NCBI RefSeq assembly: GCF_907165205.1
Contig: NC_058189.1
Location: forward strand, 63,727,315 to 63,791,314
Source: Coccinella septempunctata
Lineage: Eukaryota; Arthropoda; Insecta; Coleoptera; Coccinellidae
DNA: 64,000 nucleotides
Reading direction: 5' to 3'
A program made the position numbers and the translations under genes. Shown here one piece after another: positions 55,131 to 64,000 of the stretch (position 1 is its first letter; each line of letters starts with the position of its first letter). A model generated the notes under the pieces. That model made no database searches. It was not told the origin of the DNA and worked only from the letters and a program-made list of their open reading frames with translations.

Positions 55131-56660
55131 CACTGCGCAAAAAAATTAACGCACATTCTGAAAATCTCAATTTTAATGAAAGTTAACTCTACATTGACTT
55201 TATAACTTATTTTTTATGTTCTCTCGGGAAGGTTTTGAACGAAACAAGACACATCAAATGGAAGAAACATTCAGGATTTCACCGAATCTTATGTGAAAGA
55301 AGGGAAATGAACAATTTTCAAAATACTAAAATGCTGATAAGTGATTTAATACTTGGTATCTCCACTCCTTGCGTTAATTACAGCTCGGCAACGACTGTTC
55401 ATACTCAAAATGAGTGATCTTGAAATATTCTGATCTAATCCTTCCCAGATTTCTCCGAGTTGGATTTCTAAGTCATTAAAAGTAGCTGGATGATTTTCTG
55501 AACTTCTCACCCTTCTATTGAGGTTGTCCCAAACCTGCTCAATCGGATTGAGATCTGGATTTCTTGCTGGCCATTCCATTGGAGAGACTTCAACCTCTTC
55601 AAGGTACTCCTGAAAGATGCGCGCACGATGGGGTCTGGCATTATCGTACATAAAAATGAAATTTTCACCAATGTATGAAGCAAATGGCGGCACTACATGC
55701 TCTTCAAGAATGTTCCTCATATACTTATCAGCTTTCATAGCTCCATTATCAACGACCACTAGGTCTGTGCGAGCAGTCAAAGATATTCCACCCCATACCA
55801 TAATCGATCCTTCCCCGAAACCAGTATTATTCAGGAAATTGCACTGAGCATATCTTTCATGTGGACGTCTGTATACAAGGGAACGTCGATCACAATGGTA
55901 GAGGCAGAATCTAGACTCATCTGTGAAGAGAACTCTTTCCCAATCGGCCTCTTCCCAATGGATATGCTCTCTCGCAAAATCCAAACGCGCCCTTCGATGG
56001 GCTGGGGTAAGAGCTGGGCCTCTTGCCGCGACACGAGGCCTTAAATCATATTCTCTGAGGCGATTTCTTATTGTCTGAGTGCTAATTTGCACCTCATGAG
56101 TTTGCTCAAACTGAATTTGAAGGAGGCGAGCGGTTGCAAACCGTTGCCTCAACGAAGAAACTCTCAAGTAACGTTCTTGAATGGCAGTTGTTACCCGTGG
56201 TCTACCCTGTCCTGGTCTTCGAACATTCATACCTGTCTCCCTGAATCGCTGCAACATTCTGGACACACTTGTATGGGAAACTCCAAACCTTTCTGCAATT
56301 CTTGTGTATGTCCACCCTTCTTCTCGCAAAACTACCGCTTGGGCACATTCCTCTTGGGTCAAATTGCGTGTTTCGCGTTACATAGCGATCGAATGTAGAT
56401 AATCAAACGAAAGAAAAACTATAGATCACTAGAATTGATCGAGAACAACTGATTTCAGAATGGAGCCAATACATTCAAAATCTGATAATATCATATTTTT
56501 TTATTCCTGCTGGGAAAAAACATCTGTATTGAAGAAAACCGTTGAAAGTGGATAACATATGCATGCATAATTCTGATAAAAATAATTATCACTGAGAAAA
56601 CCTTCAGTTGTAGAATGAATTTGAGATTTGCATAATGTGCGTTAATTTTTTTGCGCAGTG
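55131..56660 (-). mobile_element. Tc1-like element, 1530 bp, nearly intact, TA target
   Basis: TIRs of about 40 bp begin CACTGCGCAAAAAAATTAAC at both ends and differ only slightly. TA flanks both ends. It carries a single uninterrupted transposase frame on the minus strand. Low damage, near-identical TIRs and an intact target duplication indicate a recent insertion, into an old family H repeat. Confidence 0.95.
55346..56384 (-). pseudogene. Tc1-like DD34E transposase, intact except for a stop at codon 2
   Basis: The enzyme would cut and paste the element at TA sites. On the minus strand the expected start ATG (56384-56382) is followed at once by TAA; the sister at 29906 has CAA there. From then on about 345 codons are open to 55346. 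N-terminal paired helix-turn-helix: AQAVVLREEGWTYTRIAERF and SHTSVSRMLQRF, then a GRP hook (RRPGQGRPR). The catalytic domain has FTDES, DNARPH and NPIE, with 34 residues between the second aspartate and the glutamate, so the DD34E triad is complete. The glycine-rich word MVWGGIS is present. The only downstream in-frame ATGs fall inside or after the DNA-binding region. A single C-to-T change therefore probably disables it. Confidence 0.9.
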
Positions 56661-56818
56661 TACATGTCTAAAATTGCAACATTGATGCTAAGAAAACTTG
56701 TCCAAGTTGAACTGGAAATCAACAATGATTTTGTGAATGAATTTTGTGTGTCAGTTATCGAAATTCATATGTATATCAACTTAATAGGTGGAAAAAGTCC
56801 TCTTTGGGGAAACAGATC

Positions 56819-57292
56819 TACAATATAGAACAGAAAATCTATCACAACTCCTTCTTGTCTTTTCTCAGACCTTCTTCTATTTGCACCACGACAAATCGGA
56901 ATTCTCCCCACGAAATTCCCGAACAGAAAAACTCACTTTGAAACTCCGCCGTTCGGATTGATCTCGCTTGGAATGCCTTCTTCAAACAGTCGCACCGATT
57001 CAAAGTTCCCTCCACTTGGAGAATTCGAACGTTAGGTTCGCTTCCCGGTGAAATCAATATCTATCATTGCCCAAACGACCGGATGACCTTTGGAAATAAT
57101 TAGGTGTCTAAAAATCCGAGGGAAAGGAAGTCGACAATTTATCTGTCTTGGCCGATAACACGAAGATATGAGCTTTCTATCAGGACAATCTATTAGATAT
57201 TTGTCCACCGACTGGACACCGTTGTACGGGAGGAACGAAGGAATCCACACCGAGTGGATGTTGATCATTACAAACACTTCTACTCTATTGCG
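56819..57292. other. Unassigned, GC-richer at 56870-57260
   Basis: Single-copy in this window. A 124-codon minus frame (57406-57032) runs into the family G repeat and matches nothing I know, so I do not call it. Confidence 0.35.
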
Positions 57293-57963
57293 AATAGGGA
57301 ATACTCCTTCTGACGAAAATGATGTATTTTTTATGAAATATCTTTGAAACGTCACATTTTGAAATAACCATTTCAACCGTTTCCCAAAAAAAATTATTTT
57401 AAGCACTTAAAAATGAAAAATAAAAATGGATATTTAAAGTTTGAAGCGTTTTGTGAGAATTGTACAAGCTGGCAACATCGACTGAAATATGCCTTGATCA
57501 TAAAGGACAAGCAATGCATTATCTTGATGAGATAGACAAAGATGGCTGTCTATGAAGTCTGCGACGAACGGGGAAGGTCGTAAAATTGTATGGGATTTTT
57601 ATGGCCAGTTCATCCTTCAAATATGGGGTTTTAAAATTTAAATCGCTTTGTGCGGAGTTTACGATTTGGCAACAGCGCTTATAAGACAATGAAAAGAACA
57701 AGAAAAGAACAGTAAGTACGCGCCTGTAGTACAGCTGTTATTTTATAAACAAGCATATCGGAAATTGTTCTTTTCATTGTCTTATAAGCGCTGTTGCCAA
57801 ATCGTAAACTCCGCACAAAGCGATTTAAATTTTAAAACCCCATAATTGAAGGATGATTTTGAATAGTTTCCGCGGTGAATTTGAAAAAATCATGAAAAAA
57901 ACTCATAATTATTCAGTTTAAACTTGCATATGCAGTGATAAACCAAATTGAGGAGAATTCCCC
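57293..57963 (-). repeat. Family G repeat, copy 2, with internal inverted duplication
   Basis: Reverse orientation to copy 1. In its middle, 57606-57700 and 57766-57862 are inverted copies of the same G segment, around a short spacer that includes GTAAGTACGCGCCTGTAG. It is longer than the other copies for that reason. Confidence 0.75.
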
Positions 57964-58147
57964 ATTGAGGTAGAAACGTTTTCCAATCATTTATGTTGTA
58001 ATTGGGATCGTGAACAGGCGTTTTGGCATGTTTTTCAACGCTTACTTCAATAAACACTCACTATTTCTTATCATAATAATGAATTTGGTTTAAAATCCAG
58101 TATTCCATTCCTGATGTAGCTACTTCTTATAGTGTATTCACTAATGG

Positions 58148-58289
58148 TTGGTCCATGCAGAGTTACTAAGAACCAATACCTCAGAAAGGGAACAATCTAA
58201 TTGGTAGATGGCGTGCAAGTGTTTGCCATCTCCCTATGAGATTGGTCCTTTACTTAGGTATTAGTTCTTAGTAACTTTGCATACACCAA
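58148..58289. mobile_element. Small hairpin MITE, about 142 bp
   Basis: Arms of about 60 bp pair with mismatches, outer ends TTGGTCCATGCA and TGCATACACCAA, with the shared word AGTTACTAAGAAC. No clear target duplication. Non-coding; could give a hairpin RNA. Confidence 0.6.
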
Positions 58290-58386
58290 AGAGATCCTTA
58301 TATTTATATCCTAATAACTAATGGTCGTATTCTGCTTTCATCTGTAGGCCAATCTGTAACTTTTCATAAGCTTACAGGAAAATTAC

Positions 58387-58937
58387 AATAGGGAATACTC
58401 CTTCTGACGAAAATGATGTATTTTTTATGAAATATCTTTGAAACGTCACATTTTGAAATAACCATTTCAACCGTTTCCCAAAAAAAAATATTTCAAGCAA
58501 TTAAAAATGAAAAATAAAAATAGGTTTTTCAAATTTAGAGCGTTTCATTTCAATTGCACAAGTTGGCAACTGAAATATGCCTTGATAATAAAGGACAACA
58601 CATACATTATCTTGATGAGATAGACAAAGATGGCTGTCTATGAAGTCTGCGACGAACGAGGAAGGTCGTAAAATTTTATGGGATTTTTATGGCCGGTTGC
58701 AGTTGAAGCTCGCCAGTAAGTACGCGCCTGTAGATCAAGAGCTGTTATTTCATAAACAAGCTGATCGGACATTGTTCTTTTCATTGTCTTGTATGCGGTG
58801 TTGCCAAATCGTAAACTCCGCACAGAGCGATTTAAATTTTTAAAACCCCATATTTGAAGGATGATTTTGAATAGTTTCCGCGATGAATTTGAAAAAACCA
58901 TGAATGAAACTCATAATTATTCAGTTTAAACTTGCAT
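58387..58937 (-). repeat. Family G repeat, copy 3
   Basis: Reverse orientation to copy 1, with conserved ends (GGGAATACTCC at the left). It ends against a family B fragment. Repeated frames in both directions are shared with the other copies and are not regarded as genes. Confidence 0.75.
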
Positions 58938-59032
58938 ATTTATCAGGGCCGAATCGGAAAAAAATGGTATACCTAGTGTTTTTTTTTTTACCTCAAGAAC
59001 CTTCTGTTAAAATATTTGTACGAGTCGCCCTG
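58937..59032 (+). repeat. Family B terminal fragment
   Basis: About 95 bp matching only the B end motif (GGGCCGAATCGGAAAAAAAT through CCTCAAGAACC). It lies directly against family G copy 3. Confidence 0.7.
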
Positions 59033-60519
59033 TATTGTGAGGATCATGACATTTTCTCCATTGTTACTAGGATTCTCTGACCAACAAAGAATCAAATCAA
59101 ACTGAAAAACTTTCGAATAAAAAGCTTGAAAGACAATATTTCAGTTTTCAATCCATTGTCTGATGGAGGAATCTGGAGTATGATTCAGTTTTCTCTTTCA
59201 AGTGAAAAGATCATATACGCAACCTTTGTGCTTTATTCGGCTTCAAAATCCTACACAACTAATTAAAGAACCCTAACTCGATATTTAAATGACTAAATGA
59301 CACACATCAAGGTTAAATGATCGTTGTCTGAATTGAAAACAGCAATCTACCTTTTTCTACCATCTACGATTCCTTGGTCAGCTCCCTTACTAAACAAATC
59401 AAGCAAAACGGAGTGGACGATCTACAAAACAATATCGGAGCGACATTTGACAAGGTACAATTGTAATTGCTCTAATAAGTAAGACGCGAGATCCAGAAGA
59501 CCAACGGAACAGATTTGTATCAATGTTGTCGGGTGGCGACGTTGCCACAATTCTTCAGAATTTTCCCGAAAAATCGGCCCTCACGAACGCTCAGCGGATC
59601 TTCGAATGATCGTTTTGATTAAATCAAACTCCATTCTGGAGTAATTTAGAGGAGAAGCAGTCTTACGAACTACACAGACAGTGAATACTTCAACAATTGA
59701 TCCACCAGAAAGTCCAAAATGGCTTCTTCTGAAGCCAGATCATTTGACTCATTCTAATTGGAAAATTACCACCAATCTTTGTCATAGTAACAGGGTATCA
59801 CTTCGTGGTCATACATTAGAATTGAAAAACTTGCGCAGTGCAATTTCTACTGAGGCTATGTTGCACACCTGTTTTTCAATGATGATCTGTGTGTTTTGAA
59901 ATCTCGTCAAAAGAAACTTAACAAAGAAACGCCCAAGTAATCACCGACGCCGACGTGCAAAACATCGCCAAAATTAAATGTGTGACATCTGCAGATAAGA
60001 ATTACGAAATGTCATTAAGAGGGTAATACCATTCATTAAATTGCCCGTTTTCGGTGGTTAAACGTCGTTTATACATGGCCGTGGAAGCCAATTCAACACT
60101 AAATTATTAAGTTCGAATACTCCCTGCCTGAGCGAACTGAACATTATTTAAATGATTATGTAAAATATATTTCATAAGGCGAATTATGATATATTATCTG
60201 GAGGTGGCAGGTGCGTTGAATGCATTATTCAAGATAGAGAAATATACCTACCTATTTGGTGTTGGAATCAACGAATGGGTGGGACCAGAAATTATCTTAG
60301 CCTCCTTCGATTTTCGAACAATGATTGCATATATATTACAAAATTTACTTCAAATAGGTAATTCAACATTTCCATGTTTGAATGCCAAGAAGAATCCAAA
60401 TATGAAAGCTTGAAGCTTCCCTCAGTATCATTTTTAGTTGGGTTAGAAGTAGCTTTAAAATTAAAGGCACTGAGTTTGATTAGGAAAGTGGCTGTGAGTT
60501 CATAATCATCAAAGTAACA
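59033..60519. other. No gene or repeat recognised
   Basis: AT-rich with a few GC-richer patches (59420-59600). Open frames under 80 codons, unrecognised. Confidence 0.4.
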
Positions 60520-61296
60520 GATGAACATTTTGGGTTCAGCAATTCTTTTTTTATAAACCGAATATTGGCTCATGCCTCCCTAACAGTTGGAAGAGTTGTA
60601 CAGGGGGCCAGAGAGACTTGACCATAAGTTTGTTTATTTGGAAAAACATTGAAAGAAAACATTTTCCGATGAACAACGATTGTCTATGTCAAGGTTTTCA
60701 TCATCAGATATATCAGCTCATGAAATACATATTTTCTATTTCAGAGTCACTCTCACTTATTTCCGAGATGTTTTTTACTTTTTCGAACCTTTGTAATTTT
60801 TTTATATTCATTTTTATTATTCAATTTTCTTTCTTAGAAGCAAACTATTATCTAAGCTCAGTGCGGGAAGCTTGGATCACTGATTATTTCTTCCGACCAT
60901 AGCATGTGTCAAGTCTCCCGCACTCCATTTTAGTCTATTCAACTGTCAACAGACGATTTCTTGAAACTTTTACAACTATTATTAAAAAAGCTCAAGTTTG
61001 TAAAGCAATATTAATCAATGAGAGCAATAACACTAATTAACACCACGCACCTATTAAACTTTTCGGACAGTGTAACAAACAAAAATTATTCAATTTCTTA
61101 CTTCCTAACAACAAAAACGTTCAACCCTCTCACTCTCGAACTGTTCTGATGGCGGCCAAAAAGGAGCCGCCACTAGTTGTGCCTTGTTATGAGTATGTCG
61201 GAAGCTATTTACGATAACGGTAACGCGAAATTTTAATTTAAATATTCTAGGTGGTCAAGTCTCTTACCTGAGCAAGTCTCCTGGATTCCCCCTACC
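60520..61296 (-). repeat. Family D repeat, copy 2, without the ribozyme insert
   Basis: Reverse complement matches 8293-9311. At about 61200-61230 it reads CGCGTTACCGTTATCG (minus strand), where copy 1 carries the 359 bp ribozyme element between two ACCGGT words, so this is an empty site. Its end (reading TAGGGGGAATCC on the minus strand) abuts a family B repeat, into which it appears to have inserted. Confidence 0.8.
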
Positions 61297-61660
61297 ATAA
61301 AAATACCAGAAATTTAAAGAACTCTTGAAACTATAAGGTCGACGCTATCTAAAGATTATTTTAATGTTTTGTGAAATAAAAGTATTTTTCATATTTTCCC
61401 GTTTGATGCGCCGTTTTCGAGTAATTTGATGTTAAAAAAAAAATTTTAAATTTCAAAAATTGGGTACTTTGGCTTAATACAACTCTGTTTAAATGATCCA
61501 CAAATGTGTAATCTTGTTTTTCTAGGGGTGGCACAGCTCATTACGAAAAGTTAAAATGACTATATCTTTTTATCAAGACCAAATCGAAAAAAAAGGTATA
61601 GGAAAAAATGTTTCATTTGACCTCAAGAATCTACTGCTAAAATATTTGTCAGTTGTTGAG
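61297..61660 (+). repeat. Family B repeat, partial, bordering family D
   Basis: Follows the B consensus from CATAAAAATACCAGAAAT to the terminal motif (TTGACCTCAAGAATCTACTG). Its left part is missing at the junction with family D. Confidence 0.75.
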
Positions 61661-62224
61661 TCAGAGACTCAACCTGTATGTGTAACCAAAAATAATGATC
61701 CAATATTATTTAAGGATCCTGAAAATTCCACATTGAAGCCAAAAGTACGTAGAATTGTTATGAATATACATCAAAATGGTTATACCTAATATTATTCTGT
61801 GGTTTTTACTGAGATTAACAGCGGGTTTCATAAAACTCTTACTGCCCGATCAACGATTTTACAGTCACTGGATTTCAAAAACGAAATCACTAAAACTTTT
61901 TCATTCCTACATATATTGAACAAGAAGCAATTTAGAATCATTGAATAGATGTATATAGATCATAATTTGATTCGAGAATTGAATTCCGAATTCTTATGAC
62001 TGAATTATTGATTGAAAACAAATTGACGTTTATCTGTCAATCAAGCGTTGATTCCCCGATCGAGCTTATGAAACCGGGGGTAAGAATAACTGTCATATTC
62101 TGTTCTATTCTGTGATTTTGTGAGATTAGCGTCAGAAAAATGGCGAAGAGATGTATGTTGAAATATTAAGATTAATGTAATAAAGAATTCAAGGAGGTGC
62201 TGGTTTTATTTGAGTGCAAAAACA
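61661..62224. other. No gene or repeat recognised
   Basis: About 560 bp of AT-rich DNA between the B fragment and the GC-rich stretch. Confidence 0.4.
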
Positions 62225-62690
62225 TCAAGAATTTCCACAATTCAGTGAACCCCTAAGAAATGATTCCTCCACTCGTACTTGCTGATTATTTTTCCGTGTT
62301 TCACCCAACTTTTCGGTCATATCCAAAAACTCCAGCTCACATGAGCCTTCCAGTAAACTCTTCATAACCCGTCCGACACGAAATCTCATTCTCTCGAGGA
62401 CGACGAGCCGATCCGAACAATCTACACGTATCTGCGGTTCGGCGTATCCACAGGCCCAGTCGTTTCGTTTCGGAATAATGGGTTTAATTTGGGTATAATT
62501 AGAGGACGGTGGCCGGGACGGGGTCCGTGGAGCGGGGGTGGATACGTGGGCGAGTCTAACTACCGTCCCGGCTGACCATCGCGAGCCGTTCCGCCCCGGG
62601 CCAGGCTCCCTGTCTGCGTCCGTATGTGTATACACACACTGCTCGGTTTACGACGACGACGTCGAAACGAATCAAACTTTCAGGTGAGGT
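62225..62690 (-). other. GC-rich stretch with a 136-codon minus-strand frame
   Basis: 62380-62690 is very CpG-rich. The minus frame 62635-62225 begins MYTHTDADREPGPGRNGSRW and later reads MRFRVGRVMKSLLEGSCELE; no known domain. It could be a first exon or a CpG-rich promoter region of a host gene, or a chance frame favoured by composition. Single-copy in this window. Confidence 0.3.
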
Positions 62691-62917
62691 CATCTTTCGG
62701 TTGGTAGGTCATTGAAACGGTAGTTCTAATGTGAGTTAGGTACAATGAACGGTAGTTCCTCCGACTGGTAGTTCAAATGTCCCACTAGGCTAATGCGGGG
62801 TAGTTGAAATACGATGTAGTTTATAACCGGTAGATCGGATTGTCTGACATTCCACAAGGAAACAATTCTTCATTCACACTAAATTCCGAGGCAATGTGTG
62901 AAAGTTCATGTGATTCG
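62691..62917. repeat. Irregular cluster of GGTAGTTC words
   Basis: The word GGTAGTT or GGTAGKT recurs at about 62701, 62718, 62751, 62768, 62800 and 62829, with variable spacing. Too irregular for a clear tandem repeat; possibly a decayed one. Confidence 0.35.
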
Positions 62918-63056
62918 AAAGTAGCGTGACACTGACATGGAACATACATGACAAAGGCGATGCAAAATAATTACTGCAACTTCACTCAGATGTGCGATAT
63001 CTGAAAATTATGAATCGCCTTTATCATGTATGGCCATGTCAGTGCTACGCTACTTT
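62918..63056. mobile_element. Small hairpin MITE, 139 bp
   Basis: Arms of about 45 bp: AAAGTAGCGTGACACTGACA at the left and its partner at the right (reading AAAGTAGCGTAGCACTGACA inward), with a loop of about 50 bp. The target duplication is unclear. It would form a strong stem-loop if transcribed. Confidence 0.7.
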
Positions 63057-63683
63057 GGTGGGCGCTCCCACTATGAAAAGTTCAAATGCCAGAATTGTAT
63101 TTAGATGATGGGACAAATCAGGGTAGTACATCATATTATAAATGGTTGAAAAGAGTTGCTATATAAAGCTCCTACAAGTCAGGCTCCCTGACATTTGGTT
63201 TTGAGACTCCCAGTCTCAACCTATTGAGGCTTCATTCCGCAATGCAACAATTTGAGGTGATATTCTTCAAGAGGATGTTGGAGTAAATGTTGAAATACCA
63301 ATCATTTCGCACTCTGTATCTCTGAATATTTTCCAGAATGTCAAGATCTCACACGGAATAAAAAATATAATAAATCAAAACAGCACTTGTGTTAAAGAAG
63401 TTAAAAATTAAACCAGTAGTTTTAGGCAAGGGAATCAAGAACGCTAGATACAACTGGGTCAGTTTTCGAAGACATAGAAGTGGTGTTTTGAAATTTTTTC
63501 AACGGAAACTGAAATATGGATACAAAGCGTAAAGAGTCTACATGCAAATTTTGCCTTTCTTAGTGGTCATGCGTTTTCAAATATATCGAATAAGGATCTG
63601 CAAAAACATTAAGCTGTCCAGCACAAAAATTGTTGACGTTGTATCCGACATTGACAAAGAAACTCAGAAAGTATGGCATAATA
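63057..63683. other. No gene or repeat recognised
   Basis: About 630 bp without recognised content. Confidence 0.4.
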
Positions 63684-63806
63684 CCAGTATGAACTAATGT
63701 CAGTATGACATAATGTCAGTATGACCTAATGTTAGTATAACCTAATGTCAGTATGACCTAATGTCAGTATGACCTAATGTCAGTATGACATAATGTCAGT
63801 ATAGCC
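63684..63806 (+). repeat. 16 bp tandem repeat array, about 7.5 units
   Basis: Units read GTCAGTATGACCTAAT with A/C and T/C variants. Each holds the short inverted word GTCAgtaTGAC. The register is constant for all units. A microsatellite-scale array; no spacers, so not CRISPR. Confidence 0.9.
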
Positions 63807-64000
63807 GTATATGAATTGTCATCGTTACTCGATTTTTCGACCGATATTCGGGCAATTGAGTCGATTCCATTCGTATTCACATATCGGTGGAAAATGAAGA
63901 TCGAACTGTCAAAATGAAGTAAAAAGTCAGATATTTTTTCCCATGAAACGAATTCGGATTTTCCAGTACTTACCTTCCCTGTATTGCAACAAGTACAATT
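63807..64000. other. Unassigned end of window
   Basis: No gene or repeat recognised in the last 190 bp. Confidence 0.4.

Larger units (their letters stand above)
54775..56818 (-). repeat. Family H repeat, copy 3, split by a Tc1 element
   Basis: Reverse orientation relative to copies 1 and 2. Segments 54775-55128 and 56663-56818 are collinear with H once the Tc1 element 55131-56660 is removed. Confidence 0.8.

Noticed and set aside
57312..57350. CTGACGA ... GAAAC in family G copies
   Set aside because: The intervening AT-rich stretch gives only weak, mismatched pairing and no clear helix III.
60618..60902. 94-codon hydrophobic frame
   Set aside because: Entirely within family D copy 2 and not conserved in copy 1; hydrophobicity reflects AT-rich sequence.
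63684..63806. Possible CRISPR array
   Set aside because: Direct 16 bp tandem units with no spacers, in a eukaryotic context.

Overview
The window looks like intergenic or intronic DNA from an insect nuclear genome. It is AT-rich, I see no operon-like gene order, tRNA or rRNA, and nearly every recognisable coding stretch is a broken transposon gene. A beetle is a reasonable guess from the mix of mariner, Tc1, jockey-like LINE and TA-flanked MITE families, but I cannot prove the taxon from the sequence. I found no host protein-coding gene that I can support. Two GC-rich open stretches (34689-35123 and 62225-62635, both minus) are the only weak candidates for host exons.

Layout. 1-6.3 kb: unique AT-rich DNA, a 0.7 kb insertion with direct and inverted repeats and a hammerhead ribozyme (2330-3031), a dispersed repeat (family H), and a 1.1 kb foldback MITE (4093-5237). 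6.3-13 kb: a 1.2 kb TA-flanked element carrying helix-turn-helix exons (family A), a LINE 3' end, a repeat (family D) with a 359 bp GC-rich insert holding a textbook type III hammerhead ribozyme (8600-8679), a mariner fragment, and a pogo-like relic (family E). 13-24 kb: a TIR element (K), a LINE fragment, a head-to-head pair of family B repeats, mariner copies, a palindromic MITE and another LINE fragment. 24-31 kb: a second intact family A copy invaded by two elements, one carrying a third hammerhead motif, then decayed LINE and Tc1 remnants. 31-39 kb: family L elements, a local duplication that preserves filled and empty versions of a MITE site, a jockey-like reverse transcriptase, a 1.4 kb foldback MITE and a Harbinger-type MITE. 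39-50 kb: a decayed transposase, a LINE zinc-finger tail, a family H copy broken by a family G repeat and a hAT element, and a mariner sitting in a long CT-rich tract. 49-57 kb: two more family A copies, and a family H copy split by a nearly intact Tc1 element. 57-64 kb: family G copies, hairpin MITEs, the inverted second copy of family D, a GC-rich stretch and a 16 bp tandem array.

How the parts relate. The elements are nested, so a relative order of insertion can be read: H before G, hAT and Tc1; A before its two inserts; B before D and the 500 bp MITE; D before the ribozyme insert. Autonomous helpers (mariner, Tc1, hAT, pogo-like, jockey-like) are present only as damaged copies. The most interesting signal is the presence of three independent, structurally complete hammerhead self-cleaving ribozyme motifs, each inside a different small insertion with flanking target-site repeats. 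One of these insertions has an empty-site relative elsewhere in the same window.
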